Position numbers and translations under genes: made by a program. This document shows positions 13,920 through 27,895 of a stretch of 64,000 nucleotides of DNA, piece after piece (the first letter of the stretch is position 1; every line of letters starts with the position of its first letter). A model generated the notes under the pieces. It searched no databases and was not told where the DNA came from. It saw nothing but the letters and a program-made list of their open reading frames with translations. Where the stretch lies: the NCBI GenBank assembly GCA_038380795.1, contig CM076267.1:17591501-17655500 (forward strand), given 5' to 3'. The stretch is from Pyrocephalus nanus. Its lineage: Eukaryota; Chordata; Aves; Passeriformes; Tyrannidae.

Positions 13920-14342
13920 AGAATCACAGAATCATTGAAAGAACCTCTGGTTGGAAAGGTCAACTGGTTCAACCCCCTGCTGAAGCAGGGCTACCCAGAG
14001 CTGGTACCCCAAGGCGATGTCCATATGGCTTTTGAATACCTCCAAGGATGGAGACACCACAACCTCTCTGGGCAACTTGTACCAGTGCTCAGTCATCCTC
14101 ACAGTAAAAATATGTTTCCTGATGTTTGGACGAAACCTCCTGTTTCAGTGTGTGGCCATTTCCTCTGGTCCTGTCATGGGGCACCACGGAAAGAACCTGG
14201 TTCCACCTTCTTTACACCCTCCCTTCCTGTGTTGGTTTACATCGATGAGATCCCCTGTGATCTTTCACCTCTCCAGACAGGTTGAACAGTCCCAGATCTC
14301 TCAGCCCTTCCAAGCATGAGAAATGCTTCAGTCCCTGAAGCC
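13920..14342 (-). mobile_element. CR1 LINE fragment, minus sense
   Basis: The plus strand shows the reverse complement of a CR1 3' end. It opens with AATCACAGAATCATTGAAAG, the reverse of the terminal ATTCTGTGAT type repeat, and continues through GGTTGGAAAGG, CACCACAACCTCTCTGGGCA and TCTCAGCCCTTCC. About 420 bp remain, a typical 5'-truncated bird CR1 lying in the same orientation as KCNH7. The 100-134-codon plus-strand ORFs here are read against the element and are not genes. Confidence 0.9.
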
Positions 14343-17300
14343 TGGCAGTCAAAGGTATTCCTTTAATTCTGCCTATAATCTTTTGTCACACATTTTCTCT
14401 TTTGAAATATAGGTGGGATAAAACATCAAAGGCCAGAAAGCAGCTTAAGAGAGAACAAGAGGGCTCTTGTGTATCTGTTTGGGGTATGTTAAAACCAGTT
14501 TTGACTAAAGCTTTCTTGTCCTAGAATCAGTCAGACTGGCAAGCATCCAGCATATTGGGTTGCTAGTCCTTTGGGGTCTGTTTTTTTAGCATCCAGATAG
14601 TCAATTAGGTGGGATGCTTATGAGGGGCAGGTATCTAGCACATGGTGGGAAAGATAAAGGTGAGTCTCTCAAGTTCATGTGACAGTTAAGGATGGCGTAA
14701 ACTGAAAAAGGAATTCTGGTCCTTTCCCGCAGTATTGGTTTATTCCTGACTTGTCTTGATCTCTCCTTGTGAAATGATTTAAGAAACTGATCCATGCAAA
14801 CACTAGCATAGCATAAAATTTGAGCAGCTGAAGGTACAAAGAGGCAGGAATAAACACACTTTGTGTCATGACTACAGATACTTAATCTCTGTTTGGTTCC
14901 CGTCTGCATAACAGAGTCCTCAGGCTATGTTGACATTGGCATCAGTAAATGCTGAAGAAAGTTCTCCAAATACCTGAATAATAAAATTTGAATTTTGTGT
15001 TGAAAATTAACATTTTTCTTAGTTTCTTAAGTAAGAATGATTAAAATAACATTAACGCATATATTTGGGGAAATATTTGATATATTTAGTTTTAATCTTT
15101 CTGCCATGTAATTTTAAGGCTAATCTGAGACTCTTTAGCTGCACAAATTACATTGCACAGATTTTGAGTTATGATCTCTGTCCCCCAGTAGGTGTTTCCT
15201 CTGATGGAGAGTAGTGTGGGATTTAGTTCTGTCACAAACATTTGACTCTCACATTTTAATATCATCTTCATCTAGACTAAGCATTTGTGTAATTCAGCAG
15301 CTTTGTTTCTAGCAAAAACTTTAAATGTACTATTCCTCTGTTAATTAATTACAGAAATAAATTATTTCCATGAGTAGAAGGTCAAAACATTTCCAAAGGC
15401 TTTCATCATTTAGAAAAGAATGAACAAGGTCACAGGTGGCAATAATTCTGCTCCAGTAGCTCTTGGACTCCAGATATAATAAAGATTATTTCTGAGAAAG
15501 CCTTGTCTTCATACAGAGATTTTTTTTTTTTTAAATTTTCAGTATACGAAGGAGTTCTTTACAACAGTTGAGAGAGAAACAGTGTGTGATGATGATGATG
15601 AGCTAATTAGCCTTTCAGTGACATTGAAGTCTGACAACCTTACCAAGAATTAAAATATTTTGTTTTCAGTCATTGTCACAGCACAGATGTGTGATGTTTT
15701 ATGTTGAAATTAGTGAAGCTGCAGTGAATCATTCTTCTATAATCTTATTTCAGTTTCTGAGTACATCTGAAAGGTGATCTCTGAGACATGATACATTGCT
15801 GGATGAGGAAGACAGAAAATTATTTCTATTTCTTCAACTGTTGACTCCCTTATCAACAGAAAAGTTCAAAGTCTGTAGAAGCTGGAAACTGGCCAGATCT
15901 GTATACTTCCAAAAATATGATAGGTGAAAAATTCATAATTTCTCTTGTTTTTGAGACTTTAGACCACAAAATACAATGCAGTGGGAGACTGATAAAGGAT
16001 CATTTAGCAATAGATGGACGCTCTTGAAAATCTTTTTTTTTTTCTTTAGGGTCCCTTTTCTGTTACTCAATTCAATGCAAACATTCATGTTTTTTAAACG
16101 GTCTTGTTATAAAAAATGAAAGAACAGATTTACAGCTAATTATATCTGAGGTGCTTTCTGACTGTTAAGTCTTATGATTTCCTTTCTGACATATAAACAA
16201 ACAACAGTACCCCTTTCCAACATGATGACACATTACTTCTGTTTAATCATTTATTATTAGTTTTTCTTTCAAACATGTTTTATTTGCATTACCCTTCTGA
16301 AGGTACAAAAAGCTTCTCCTTGCTATTTTTGAAATTTAATTTATAATTCTCTGCTTCAAATATATTACTGGCAGTGGTTTTATTGGAAGAATTGTTTTTG
16401 TTGTAAGAAGTGATTACAGTGGAGGAAAAGCAAGAATAACAAATGTAGTGATGTCAACCACGTAAGTACCAGAGGCCAATTTCTTAAAAAAGACGCCTTA
16501 ACAAATCAGTGGTGAACCTGCCCTTTATTTGCTACAGTAGCATTGCTGGTTCAAGATAAGGGTGTGCTAAGACAACTTAGCACAAAAGTAAAGCTAATAA
16601 TTTCCTTCGATATTTGCAGAAGTCATAAATTTATGCATTTTCTGACTTGCTCTCTTCTTTCATAGTACCGGGTAAAGCCCAAAATAAAAAACCATCTGTC
16701 CCACATCCAAAATTTTCAATAATGTTTGCAGCTGGCTAAACACCTTTCAAAGTTTATCCCACCTATTTACTTCTTTGAACTCTTTTTAAATATGAAATAA
16801 AGCAATAAAGCTATTCAGATGCACAGAAGATCCATGGAAAGAAGGGGTGGGACAGAATTGTAAAAATACATGCATAACTTAAAAAAGTATGTCAAACACT
16901 AAATATGTAATCTTTTTAGGGTAAGCATCATAGGCATGCTATTATCAGTGTTGGACTGATAACATGGGAATGAAAGGGAAAAAAGGCGGCAAAGAGAGTT
17001 GAGGAAAAACAGAACAGGATAGTTTAAAAAATAAAAAGAGATTGATTCTTTGGGGAAGGTGGCATCTTTTATGAAACAGTATGCGTTGTAAACATTTCTT
17101 TTTTTTATAATTTGACTTTGACAGCGTATATCACAGGGATATGATTTAAATTATGCTTATTCTATAGATCAAGATTTTTATCCAGATTAAAATAAATCCC
17201 AAATCCTGTTTATCCAGTCCATGCATAATTATGTGGAACTGTTTTTTATCAAAATACATTATGTAATGGAACATAATAAAAAACATGTAGAAATGAAGCA

Positions 17301-17597
17301 GAAGGGAGCAAATGAACAAATAAACAAGATTCTCAGCGTATTTCACCAGCAGATCTTTAAAGCTAGTTTTGAATTTAACATTTTCAAATGAGCATAAAGG
17401 ATTATCTTCTGGTTTTTTATCTAAGTGATAGGATTTTGTTTAGAAAATCGAGTTTAGTCTTAGTGCAGTATTACTTCTGAGGTCAAAAGGTTTCTATTTA
17501 ATTTCTTTTATTATTTTCCATTTTTCATGAATTCTTAAATATATTAATGGAGATAATTTAAAGCATCTTTTGAAATATATTCTCCAGTTCTCTTTTT

Positions 17598-17660
17598 ATA
17601 TATATATATATATATGTGTATGTGTGTGTATATGTTGTATGTACATATATATATATAAAA
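17598..17660. repeat. TA/TG dinucleotide microsatellite
   Basis: Alternating TA tract passes into TG-rich and back to TA. It is alternating purine-pyrimidine throughout much of its length. Confidence 0.85.
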
Positions 17661-19748
17661 TGTAAATTAATATGCATTTCATATTTCAAAGGAGAAAGAC
17701 AACTACATTTTTGATTTTTCAGTCATGAAACAATAATAAAAAAAGATGTTGGATGAAATTCTACCTTCAGATATTTGCAAAAAAACTTCAAGTAAATATT
17801 GGCCGGAGTCAAACATTTGTGGCATCGAGGACAGTATTAGCCCTTTTTGTGTAAATGCAAATATTTCATGCAAAATTAGTAAATAACACATGCAAGTCCA
17901 ACTCATATGCACATGGATATAATCAAGAAAACTTCATTGGTGCTTATGCTAACATGCATATATGGTTTGAACCAAGAGCATTCACGGAAAGGAAAATGCA
18001 GAATGATCAGCAGCATGGCAACTTTGTCAGAGTGACATTCCTAAAGAGCAGCTATCTAATGCAAACCAATATGCACATGACCTTTTTTTGGACAAAGCAT
18101 GACTTGAGTTGTGGGGTAAAACAGTGATTAATAAATGTGGTTAGATCAGCATTTTTTAATGTCTAATTTTTAGTAACCATTTTGCCCCACATCTGATTCT
18201 ATTTGGATTATTTCCCTTTGCTATCTATCTCTTTATCATGCAAGAAGTTAGAATTAAAATTAGAAAGCACTGAACAAGCTCTAAACCCGACAGATAACAT
18301 GGATATTCTCCACACTTTATACTGGAATTAAGTTTGATATAAATACCTCCTGCTCTTACCAGTGGGTGGTGTTATTCCATGTATTTAGGTGTGAAGCAGA
18401 CAGGAAAGAGATAAATCTTTCATAAGTACAACATAAATCACATAATTCTTATATTATCCTTGCACTAAGTGTAATACATTCAAACTCACTTTTAAAGGAA
18501 ATTAAGTTATTGCCACAAAACTTCAGGGATAGAATTGTGAACAGAATAAGAAAGTAAATAAACCAAAAAAAAGATACTAAACTTGGGGTTTTTTTCCACA
18601 TTTTATTTAAAAGAAAGCCTCCATACTGCCTCACAATCATATTGCAGAATATGGTCTATTTAATCCATTTAGTTGTTATTTCACACTAATAACAAATCCA
18701 AGACTAGTTCCAGTACATCAATTCCTGAATTATGTAACATTTCACCTGGCAACACATCCAGTTTTAGTTATTATTTCATATGTAACAGGTGTTCTTAGTA
18801 CATCCATTAGTGGTAATGAATTAGTTAAGGCACACATGATTTTGTAATATCTTCAGAAATAATTCAATGAGTTACTTTAGGCTTAGGCTGCACCCACCTG
18901 CAGCTTAGGGGCATGATTCCAGAAAGTGCTGAGAACCCCACAATCCCACTTGCTATCAGAGGGAATTAGGGCCATTCAGTGCCACACAGGATGAAGCTAC
19001 TGATGCTGCCTTCCACTGCAGTAATCCCCAGCAGGGGTTTATACAAGGATCCTTCTGCTGTGCTGGGTATGTTATCCCTTTGGAGGGTACACTCATGGAA
19101 GTGGGAGGTGAAGCCCACTATATGTAATTTTCGTCTTATTTTTAAGATCTACTTTACTTAATGGTAATGATAAGGTCCAGCTTTACAAAAGCTTTAATCA
19201 AGACTATCATTTCTGCTGACTTCACAAAAGTGTATCGCTCTGACAGTCATTCACAAATATACGTATAGATACCACATGGAAGCTGTTTGAATTTATGTCA
19301 AAATTTTGGAGGTTGATTTCTAGTTAAATTTTAACAAAAATATATAGATATTTTTGTTCTTGACAGCTTTACGGAGAGCTCTGCAAAGTCTCTAATCTCC
19401 AACTCTGAATAGCTCTGGAAAGCATCCCTCTAGAGACACAGATTTACAGATCCTAAAGATGCACAATGCTCTCAGAGTCTTCAAATCGATCTCAACTTTT
19501 CAGAAAAAAGTGTTACTGTCTCCAGAAAATAAGCCAGAAACAGAGATGCTTACTTTTATTCATTAGCAGATTCTTATTCCTTTTCAGTTGGCCACATAAT
19601 ATATATTTCTATAAGGAGAGTTTACAGGGTTTTGAAAATCAAGAACAGAAAATGAGAGTTTTGTGCCTTTTTACTTCCTAGAAATGAGTTTCTGTGGATG
19701 GTTAGTAGTTCTGTGTTGATTTTCAGTGCAGAATTATTTCAGTGGTTG

Positions 19749-19772
19749 TGAATGCAAGTGAACTTGCATTCA
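19749..19772. repeat. Short hairpin: 11-bp arms, 2-nt loop
   Basis: TGAATGCAAGT and its exact reverse complement are separated by GA. Each arm carries ATGCAAGT, one base away from the POU octamer ATGCAAAT. It is either a chance palindrome or a paired protein-binding site. Confidence 0.6.
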
Positions 19773-20238
19773 GACTATCATGTAATTCAAATATTTCACT
19801 TTGAAAAGAGCAGCTAAACCTGCCTCTTCAACTCACTCCCAATATACCTGTTCTAGATTGCACAGTAGGATTTTGAAAAAGAATTGATCTCCCCAGGTTT
19901 TATAGAACAGTAACTCTGTAGATACCAACACACGTAATCTTGTTTGATACTGGAAGTGGAAAATCAGGCCAAAGAACAAACAAATTCTGAAACAGGTATG
20001 TGTGAAAAAAGAAACCTATGAAATTTCTCTCTCTATTTAGGCTTATAATAGTCACCTCCAATTCTCAATGAGAGTTCAGATTTCTGATATAGCTTGTGAT
20101 AACCTAGGCAGATAAGTGTTTGGATGCCAAACTTATATAGGCTTGGTTCTCAATACTTGCTATATATCCACCTTCTCAGGTTTGTACTTTTACAGCTTAT
20201 AAATAATAAACATTTACAATCTCTAAATTCTCATGAAT

Positions 20239-21219
<981 letters not shown>

Positions 21220-21619
21220 AGCCAATCAACATGACACAGATGGAAAAGATTTTCTCTGAGTTGGTGTTTGGAGACACATTTCCAAAACCTACACTTGTTA
21301 GACTGCTGAAGGTAAAATAAAGTGCTGTAACATATTTGTCCTTGATGGATGGTCCAGAGCTTGCATCACTTTTATTATAATGCTTTCCTAGTTGTTCTCC
21401 TAAAGAATCCAACCAGCCAATCTTGTGAGCCAAGTAAGGTCTTTCTACATTTCCAATTGCATACCAAATGCAAGCAAGCCAGTGTGCAATTAGTGCAAAT
21501 ATGCACATGAGGAGCATCAGAACTGCAGCACCATATTCAGAATATCTGTCCAATTTCCGTGCTACCCTCACCAAACGCAGCAGTCTAGCTGTCTTCAGAA
21601 GACCTATTAATGTAGTTGT
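21220..21619 (-). CDS. KCNH7: KCNH7 exon 7: S4 voltage sensor, S5, pore and start of S6
   Basis: This 400-nt exon follows the acceptor TTTTTACAG and ends with one base of a serine codon before gtaagt. It begins with three threonines, a KCNH7 feature, then [11 protein letters not shown] and the S4 arginines in [18 protein letters not shown]5 is about residues 32-60 ([20 protein letters not shown]). The long S5-pore turret typical of ERG channels follows, with an N-glycosylation sequon (N-K-S) and then [20 protein letters not shown]. The selectivity filter is SVGFGN, the ERG form of the potassium signature. S6 starts in [10 protein letters not shown]. Everything needed for voltage sensing and potassium selectivity is present. 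The turret ([21 protein letters not shown]) differs slightly from the human sequence I remember. Confidence 0.98.
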
Positions 21620-22049
21620 CTGTAAAAATAAGAAAAAATTTCTCTGTTAGCAAGTGTGTATTCTCCTGAATACTAAGTGTGAATAAACCACTCCAGATTC
21701 CCTCCATTTCATTTTCTATAAACTATCAATTTCATTATAGGAACAGTGAAGAAAATAGGAAATGCATGTTTTAAATAAAGATATATTGAAGTTGTCATTA
21801 TCTGCTCATTATTTTTTTCATTTTGAATATTTTACTTGTTCTGAACTCTTCAATGCACTGTAATGAACATAAATGATCCATTAGATTATTGATTTTTTTG
21901 ACATGATTAATTCTGTAAGTTATTGGAACTACTTATAATGAATAGGCCATGTAGGCAATAAGTATTTTTGAACAAGGCTGTGTGACAATATTCAATCCTA
22001 ACTTTAAAACTCCCTGCAATGCTCTGGGCACACATATTCTAGAAGACAG

Positions 22050-22283
22050 AAGTAATAGCACAGAAATTTGCCAAAGTTTCTTCACCCAGAGGGTGGTTGG
22101 GCACTGGAACAGGTTCCCCAGGGAAGTGATCACAGCACCAAGCCTGGCAGAGTTCAAGAAGCACTTGAGAATACTCTCAGGCACATGGTGTGACTCTTTG
22201 GGGTAGTCCTGTGCAGGGCTAAGGGTTGAACTCAATGATCCTTGTGCATCCCTTCCAACTCAGCATGTTCTGTGATTCTGTAA
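22050..22283 (+). mobile_element. CR1 LINE 3' fragment, plus sense
   Basis: The sequence runs TTCTTCACCCAGAGGGTGGT, GGGCACTGGAACAGGTTCCC, GAGTTCAAGAAGCACTTG, CCCTTCCAACTC and ends TGTGATTCTGTAA, the CR1 tail structure. It shares the segments CATGGTGTGACTCTT and GTCCTGTGCAGGGC with the copy at 52935-53702, so both belong to the same subfamily. Confidence 0.9.
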
Positions 22284-24022
22284 CCCACAAATATTCTTTC
22301 TGTTTGTAATGGTAAGGACACTCTATACAGGTAAAAGAAGATGAAGCAATGTGAACAGAAAATCATGGAAAAATTACTATTGCCAGAATGCAGATGAATC
22401 TTTTTGCATCTTGTATGTGTAGTGGTAGAAGCCAGTAAAAAAGTACTGTGTCATTAAAAAAACAAATTGGGGCAGTTATAAACCAGGAATATATTCCAAG
22501 TTTTTTGGTACAAGCCTGCACTATTACTCATTGTAGCCTTTTTGATGCTTGGATCTTTTTAAAGGAAGCTAAAGGTTATTAATATGTTTGAAAATTTCAA
22601 TTAGTAAATAATTTTCATACTTGTTTATTACTTATAAAAGAGGTGGACAACACTGTAAATAGGAACTACTTGATTTCAAAGATAACTCAGCTAACATTTT
22701 CTCTGCATTAAGTCTGAATATATATTAAAGTATTCGGTAAATGCCAAGACTGAATAAATTTTTAATGAGTTTTTCCTACTTTTTTTTTTTAAACATGCAT
22801 GTATATTACATGACACTGGCAAAGTTTTCCAAGCACTCTGACAGTAGCATGAGTCACATTAAAGCTTTCTTGCAACAAGTACTAGACTGGTTTTTGTGTT
22901 TTATTAAATCCTTTTATCTACCATGTTTCTGAGTAAAATCCTAAAGCCTTTGGAACAAAATAAGAGTCTTTCTTGGCTGCATTTCTCAGTGAAAAACTCA
23001 ATATATTGGTCATATTTTCTGAGCAGATGAGCAAGAGGATGTAAAGAACACTCCTTTGTTCAATTTAACATCCCAAAGAATAATTTCAGGGTGAATGTTG
23101 CAGTACTACATAAAAAAGGTTTATGAGCTCAACAGTCTGAGAGACCATATCCTTCAAAATGCTATGCCTAGACTGAGATTCAGAAGCCTGGGAATATTGC
23201 CATTAGGTAATTTTTTTAAGCTGGATCAGGCTTATATATTTATGATACTTTAAGAAAAGCTAACATTTATTCTTAGTAGGGTGAGATGGATATAGAGATG
23301 TATATCTATGTTATGCAAGAGGCTGGATATTCTTACAGTGCCTCTTAAATAGATCAGATAGTAGATTGAGAACCCAGAATATGTCTACAGTGTTCCACCC
23401 AATTCTTAAGATGAGACTTGCTAATACTATTCATTCTCATTGCCAATCTTATGCTTAGATACTACATCAGTGTGAGCTCTGGAGTATGTGGAAGGTGTAT
23501 AACACAAGCAAACTCCATCTCTTCAAGAGTGAAATCAGCATGAATGAGAATAGATTTGCTTTAAAGCATCAAGAAAGTCATCCTGAGTCTTACTTCACTT
23601 TAGCACAGGGGAGAGGCTTTGACACTAAAATATAGCTGTCAGTAGAGGTGGAAAGCGTGATCTGCAAGTTTTGGTGTGCCTTACATGCTGTCCAGCTCTC
23701 AGGATAGATGTAGCCTTCACATAGTAACAGTACACCTCCCACGTGTCACTTGCCAGGGACAGAACTTCTTGTATTCAAAACTATGTCTTATGCAATGTCA
23801 TTTTCTTGATGTGCTGGAATACTTTGATCAGCACAACACTCAGTGAGGCAGAGGTCCTACTCTATCAATTACCCAGCCTACCTCATCTAGTGCCAACAAT
23901 TAATGTCTGCAAATTGCAATCTGACAGATGCTGCTTTCTTCCCTGGATTGCTTGCTGCTGTGTTTGTTCATATCTAACTGGTTCAAATCTGCTGGTTTAC
24001 AAGTTCAAGAGCTGCTGGATAA

Positions 24023-24207
24023 TTCCCTTCCCTTCCCTTCCCTTCCCTTCCCTTCCCTTCCCTTCCCTTCCCTTCCCTTCCCTTCCCTTCCCTTCCCTTC
24101 CCTTCCCTTCCCTTCCCTTCCCTTCCCTTCCCTTCCCTTCCCTTCCCTTCCCTTCCCTTCCCTTCCCTTCCCTTCCCTTCCCTTCCCTTCCCTTCCCTTC
24201 CCTTCCC
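24023..24207. repeat. (TTCCC)37 microsatellite
   Basis: Thirty-seven uninterrupted TTCCC units cover 185 bp, followed by about 25 bp of imperfect polypyrimidine. The KCNH7 transcript, read on the minus strand, carries it as GGGAA repeats. The long ORFs here on both strands (for example poly-FPSLP) are translations of the repeat and not genes. Confidence 0.98.
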
Positions 24208-24911
24208 CCTTCCCCCTTTCCTTTCCTTTTTTATCAGTAGCAATATTTTCTCTGAGTTGGAAGCACATGGAAATCCCACAGCTACTGAAACTATGAATCT
24301 GGATTGGTAGAGATGAATACAGGATAATTTTCCTCACTATAGTGCAGTCAGTGCAAGCAGTATTCCTTTTAGCACTTAGATAAACTGCATTTAGCTGCTT
24401 TCATAAATTGGAATTTATTTGAACATAATTAAGTACTTTTACAATCTAAAATCCCTACAATACATTGAAGCATTTCTTAAGTGGAAAGATTTATTAAAAA
24501 GATAAAGGTCTTAAAGTAATACCTAGTTTAAATAGATTCTGCCAAAATAGGCATTCTATTTCCTCAAATTCACTTTTTCATTGGAAATGAACAGAATTAT
24601 AGGGAAACGTAAAACTTAATAGCTTAGATTTGTCCCTTGCATTATTTATATATTCAAATCTTCAAATCTAACATTTTGCTAACCAGTATAACCAATGTAG
24701 TTTTGATATTTTTGCCTCATGTAGTTATTCTGCTATTTGGCCTTTTAAAATGCCTTTTAAAATGCCTAGCTGTAATATAGGAGGGAGGCCTGTGCTAAAC
24801 ATGTATTGTGCTTTTTTAAGTTTTGAGCGTAGTAGCAGCACAAAAAATAAAGGCTACATTATGCCTGCAATGGTTCCTTCATGCCGACATGATCCTCTCC
24901 ATGAGCTAAGT

Positions 24912-25225
24912 AGAGTCATGAAACAGTTTAGATTGAAGGGACCTGTAAAGGTCATCTAGTCCAAGTGCCTGGCAATGAGCAGGGACATCCTCAACTAGAT
25001 CAGGTTGCTCAGAGCCCCATCCAAACTGGTCTTGAATGTTTCCAGGAATGAAGCACCCACCACCTCTCTGGGCAACCTGTTCCAGGGTTTCAATGCTCTC
25101 ATTGTAAAAAATTTCTTTCTTATATCCAGTCTAAATCGACCCTCATTTATTTAACACCTATACCTCTTGTCCTTACCACAGGCCCCGATAAAAGATTTTT
25201 CTGTTCTAGTCCCTCTTTAGGGATG
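24912..25225 (-). mobile_element. CR1 LINE fragment, minus sense
   Basis: Reverse complement of a CR1 3' region: AAGGTCATCTAGTCCAA, GTTGCTCAGAGCCCCATCCA, CCACCTCTCTGGGCAACCTG and TTCCAGGGTTTCAATGCTC are all classic CR1 segments read backwards. The terminal short repeat is decayed. About 310 bp remain. Confidence 0.88.
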
Positions 25226-25640
25226 CCACTTAACTTTTACAACCAGATACACATAAAAGAGAATTATTTACTACCAGCCATAATAATTTTTTTCTTAGTC
25301 ATTTTAAGCAGAAAAAAAAAATTATATTAGTTCTCTATTTTTCAGAATGGAAAGTTAGCTCTCTAACTCCACTGCTTTCCTATGGTTGACAAAGTACAAC
25401 TCAAATAGAAGCATTCAGATAGTGCTGCATGTGGTATTTGGATTATTATCTCCTGCCCTTTCAAGACTCTGTTTGATATCAAGGTGTTTTAAAGCTGGAT
25501 GAGCACACATGGAGCTCTCTATAGAGCTTATGTTGTTTAATAAAAAGACTATTCAATAGAATTGTTCATAGGGGATCTTATTTGAAGAATCTCTAGATAC
25601 CAAAAAAGAGCTATTTCATAAAAAAGATAACCCTTACGAC

Positions 25641-25653
25641 GGGGGGGGGGGGG
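25641..25653. repeat. G13 homopolymer
   Basis: Thirteen G in a row on the plus strand, appearing as C13 in the KCNH7 transcript. Confidence 0.8.
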
Positions 25654-27469
25654 AATCTATTAAATGAAAAATGTTCCATTCTGACAGTTTTACATTTGCT
25701 TCTTCTTGCTAAACTATCAAAAAGGGATTATTGGGAAAATATTATAGTTAGCAGTGTAGGAGGAAAAACTGCAGTAAGTAGCGGCTTAGAGAAAGTGATT
25801 GACATATTCAATATCATGAATGAGAGAGGGAAGCCATGATGGCATGGGGAACAGGACATAATCTATACAGTGTCACTGCTGCTTAGTTAAACAAACCATC
25901 TTTTCCAGACAGTGAAACTTTTCAATTACTAGGTTTTGAGAGAATAAAGAATCAATTTACTTATATCTGCAACACTGAAAAAGTCATTCCATGGTCCAAT
26001 AATTTCTATTTTAAGTTCCATGTTTTTGTATTTGTGTACTCATCTGCAAGAATGCACTTGTTTTTTACTAATTCTTACATTATCTTATGTTAAAGTTATC
26101 CTTTTAGCATCACTTTGGCATCTGGCCCTTTGCTCTTAAGTACATCCTTAGCAGGGGAGGTAGAAGAACAATGTTCAGGGGCAAATTCAGAGCATTTCAT
26201 CAGTGAACTCTGGAATTGGTCCCTATTGTAATTCTTTATGTTCCACACTTCTAATCGCTGAAAATAATTTTTGGCAATGATAAGTGCTCAGTGATCAGAA
26301 ATGGATGCAGATGCAGACCACATCTGAAGGGGGATATTGTGGTCAGAGTTAGAAGTAATGCCATTATCAAAACGTTTGTGCTGTGAAAACCACAGAAAAA
26401 AATATCTGCAGAGACTGAGACGTGCCACAGACAATAAATGTAAAAGGTGATCAAGTTTTCTCTTAAATCTGTAAGCTTTTTAGTCCCCTTCTGAATAGTA
26501 AAGTTCTCTTCTGATAAGAGAACTATTAATATGTTCCCCCTGTTCTTTATGTTACTCATTCTCTTATTGCTTTCTCGGAATTAATTTCTACTTCATGGTA
26601 TTATCTACATGGTATTATATACATGTTTCTCTCCTCATTTACCTTTTGCTTGGTTTGCTGCTTTTTTAAAAAAACTGCTGCATTCTGTGCATCACAAAAA
26701 TCCAAACTCAATTATCTAATTGTCAGTTAACTTTCTATTAAAAAAATTTGTAATTTTAGCCCTTCTTAAACTAAATAAAATTCCTTGGATGGAGGAAGCA
26801 TTAGGTCCGTAATCCAGAATACAGCATATGTTTATATACCTTTGGGCCATTTTGAATGCATATATTGAACACTTTTTCACTCTACTGTATAGACAGGGCT
26901 CAGACATAAATCCTTTCTAACAAGGTTAATCCCAACTTATCTTTTTTTCTTTCTTTTGATAGTCCATATTCTTAATAAAATAGACAACAGTCAAATCTTT
27001 TTGTTAACTGGTACAGTTTACACTTCAACTAATCTGTTTTATGCTAAGTAAACGTCTGATCTAAAGATTTTGAACAGAGAAAATTTGTTTTAATGCTTCA
27101 ATGCCAACACAGCATTGTACGCATTTTTTCAGTTTTTACAAAGCAAGCAGCAATCGAGTGAGCAGTTCTTATAAAAAAGCATTTGAAAAAGTCCTTCATA
27201 CACAATACATTTCATTATTTGTAAAGACATTACCAAATATCGTATAAGTGAGAAATACTAGCTGAATCATTCAGTGTTTTCTCTTTTCAATGAAAGCTAA
27301 TATTGTATATCATTATAAAAAGGAAGATTTCATTTTAGTTTAACTTTAAAAGATGAGGTGGAATTTCTAAACAGCCTGTAAATGACAAGGAAAAGATACT
27401 TTAGGGCACACGTAATATTGTGGTAAAGTAAAAAATTAGATTTAAGATTTCATATTCATTTAAGCTTAC

Positions 27470-27895
27470 CTCTTCAGAGCCAGAGCCAAAAATCAGCAGG
27501 TCAAAAGGTATTGCAGCAACCATGTCAATTAGGAACCAGCCTTTGAAGTAGTGAATTGCTATTTTTGCTGGGTCACTTACCACTTCTTCATTCTGGTTTA
27601 CATATGTTGTTCTGAAGTTTATTAGAATGTCAATGATAAACATAATATCCACAATTAAATCTACAACATTCAGTGGGCTGCAGGAATATCCACACTCTCT
27701 CCTCTTCCGATCCTCACTATCATTCAGAAGGAAGGCAGCAGAGTAAGGGGTGAATATGGCCGTGTATATCACCAGCAACAAAATGAGCCAGTCCCAGACG
27801 GCTTTGAAAGGACTATAGTGCAATATAGTAAACTTGTTGATGCGAGGTGTCTGGAGTTTATATTCTGGTAGAACATCAGCCCCTAAGGATAGAAC
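27470..27895 (-). CDS. KCNH7: KCNH7 exon 6: pre-S1 and transmembrane segments S1-S3
   Basis: This 426-nt exon is 142 whole codons. It follows the acceptor TTATTGTAG and ends with GAA GAG before gtaagc, phase 0 on both sides. The protein starts [20 protein letters not shown] and then holds three membrane segments: S1 (about residues 35-56, [20 protein letters not shown]), S2 ([18 protein letters not shown]) with its acidic voltage-sensor partners, and S3 ([19 protein letters not shown]). The S1-S2 loop has the [11 protein letters not shown] motif of this family. KCNH2 exon 6 is one codon longer as I remember it. The S1-S2 loop reads NDSEDRKRR where I remember human NDREEQKRR, an ordinary species difference. 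Reading past the donor meets a stop after about 20 codons. Confidence 0.98.

Larger units (their letters stand above)
21620..27469 (-). other. KCNH7: KCNH7 intron 6
   Basis: This 5850-bp intron separates S1-S3 from S4-pore. It contains a plus-sense CR1 tail (22050-22283), the (TTCCC)37 array (24023-24207), a minus-sense CR1 fragment (24912-25225) and a G13 run (25641-25653). No further exon is seen. Confidence 0.88.

Noticed and set aside
13881..14319. Plus-strand ORFs of 100 and 134 codons
   Set aside because: They read antisense through a CR1 fragment.
23743..24337. Long ORFs on both strands (98-165 codons) with FPSLP or GREGK repeats
   Set aside because: They are translations of the (TTCCC)n microsatellite in every frame and have no independent start or family.
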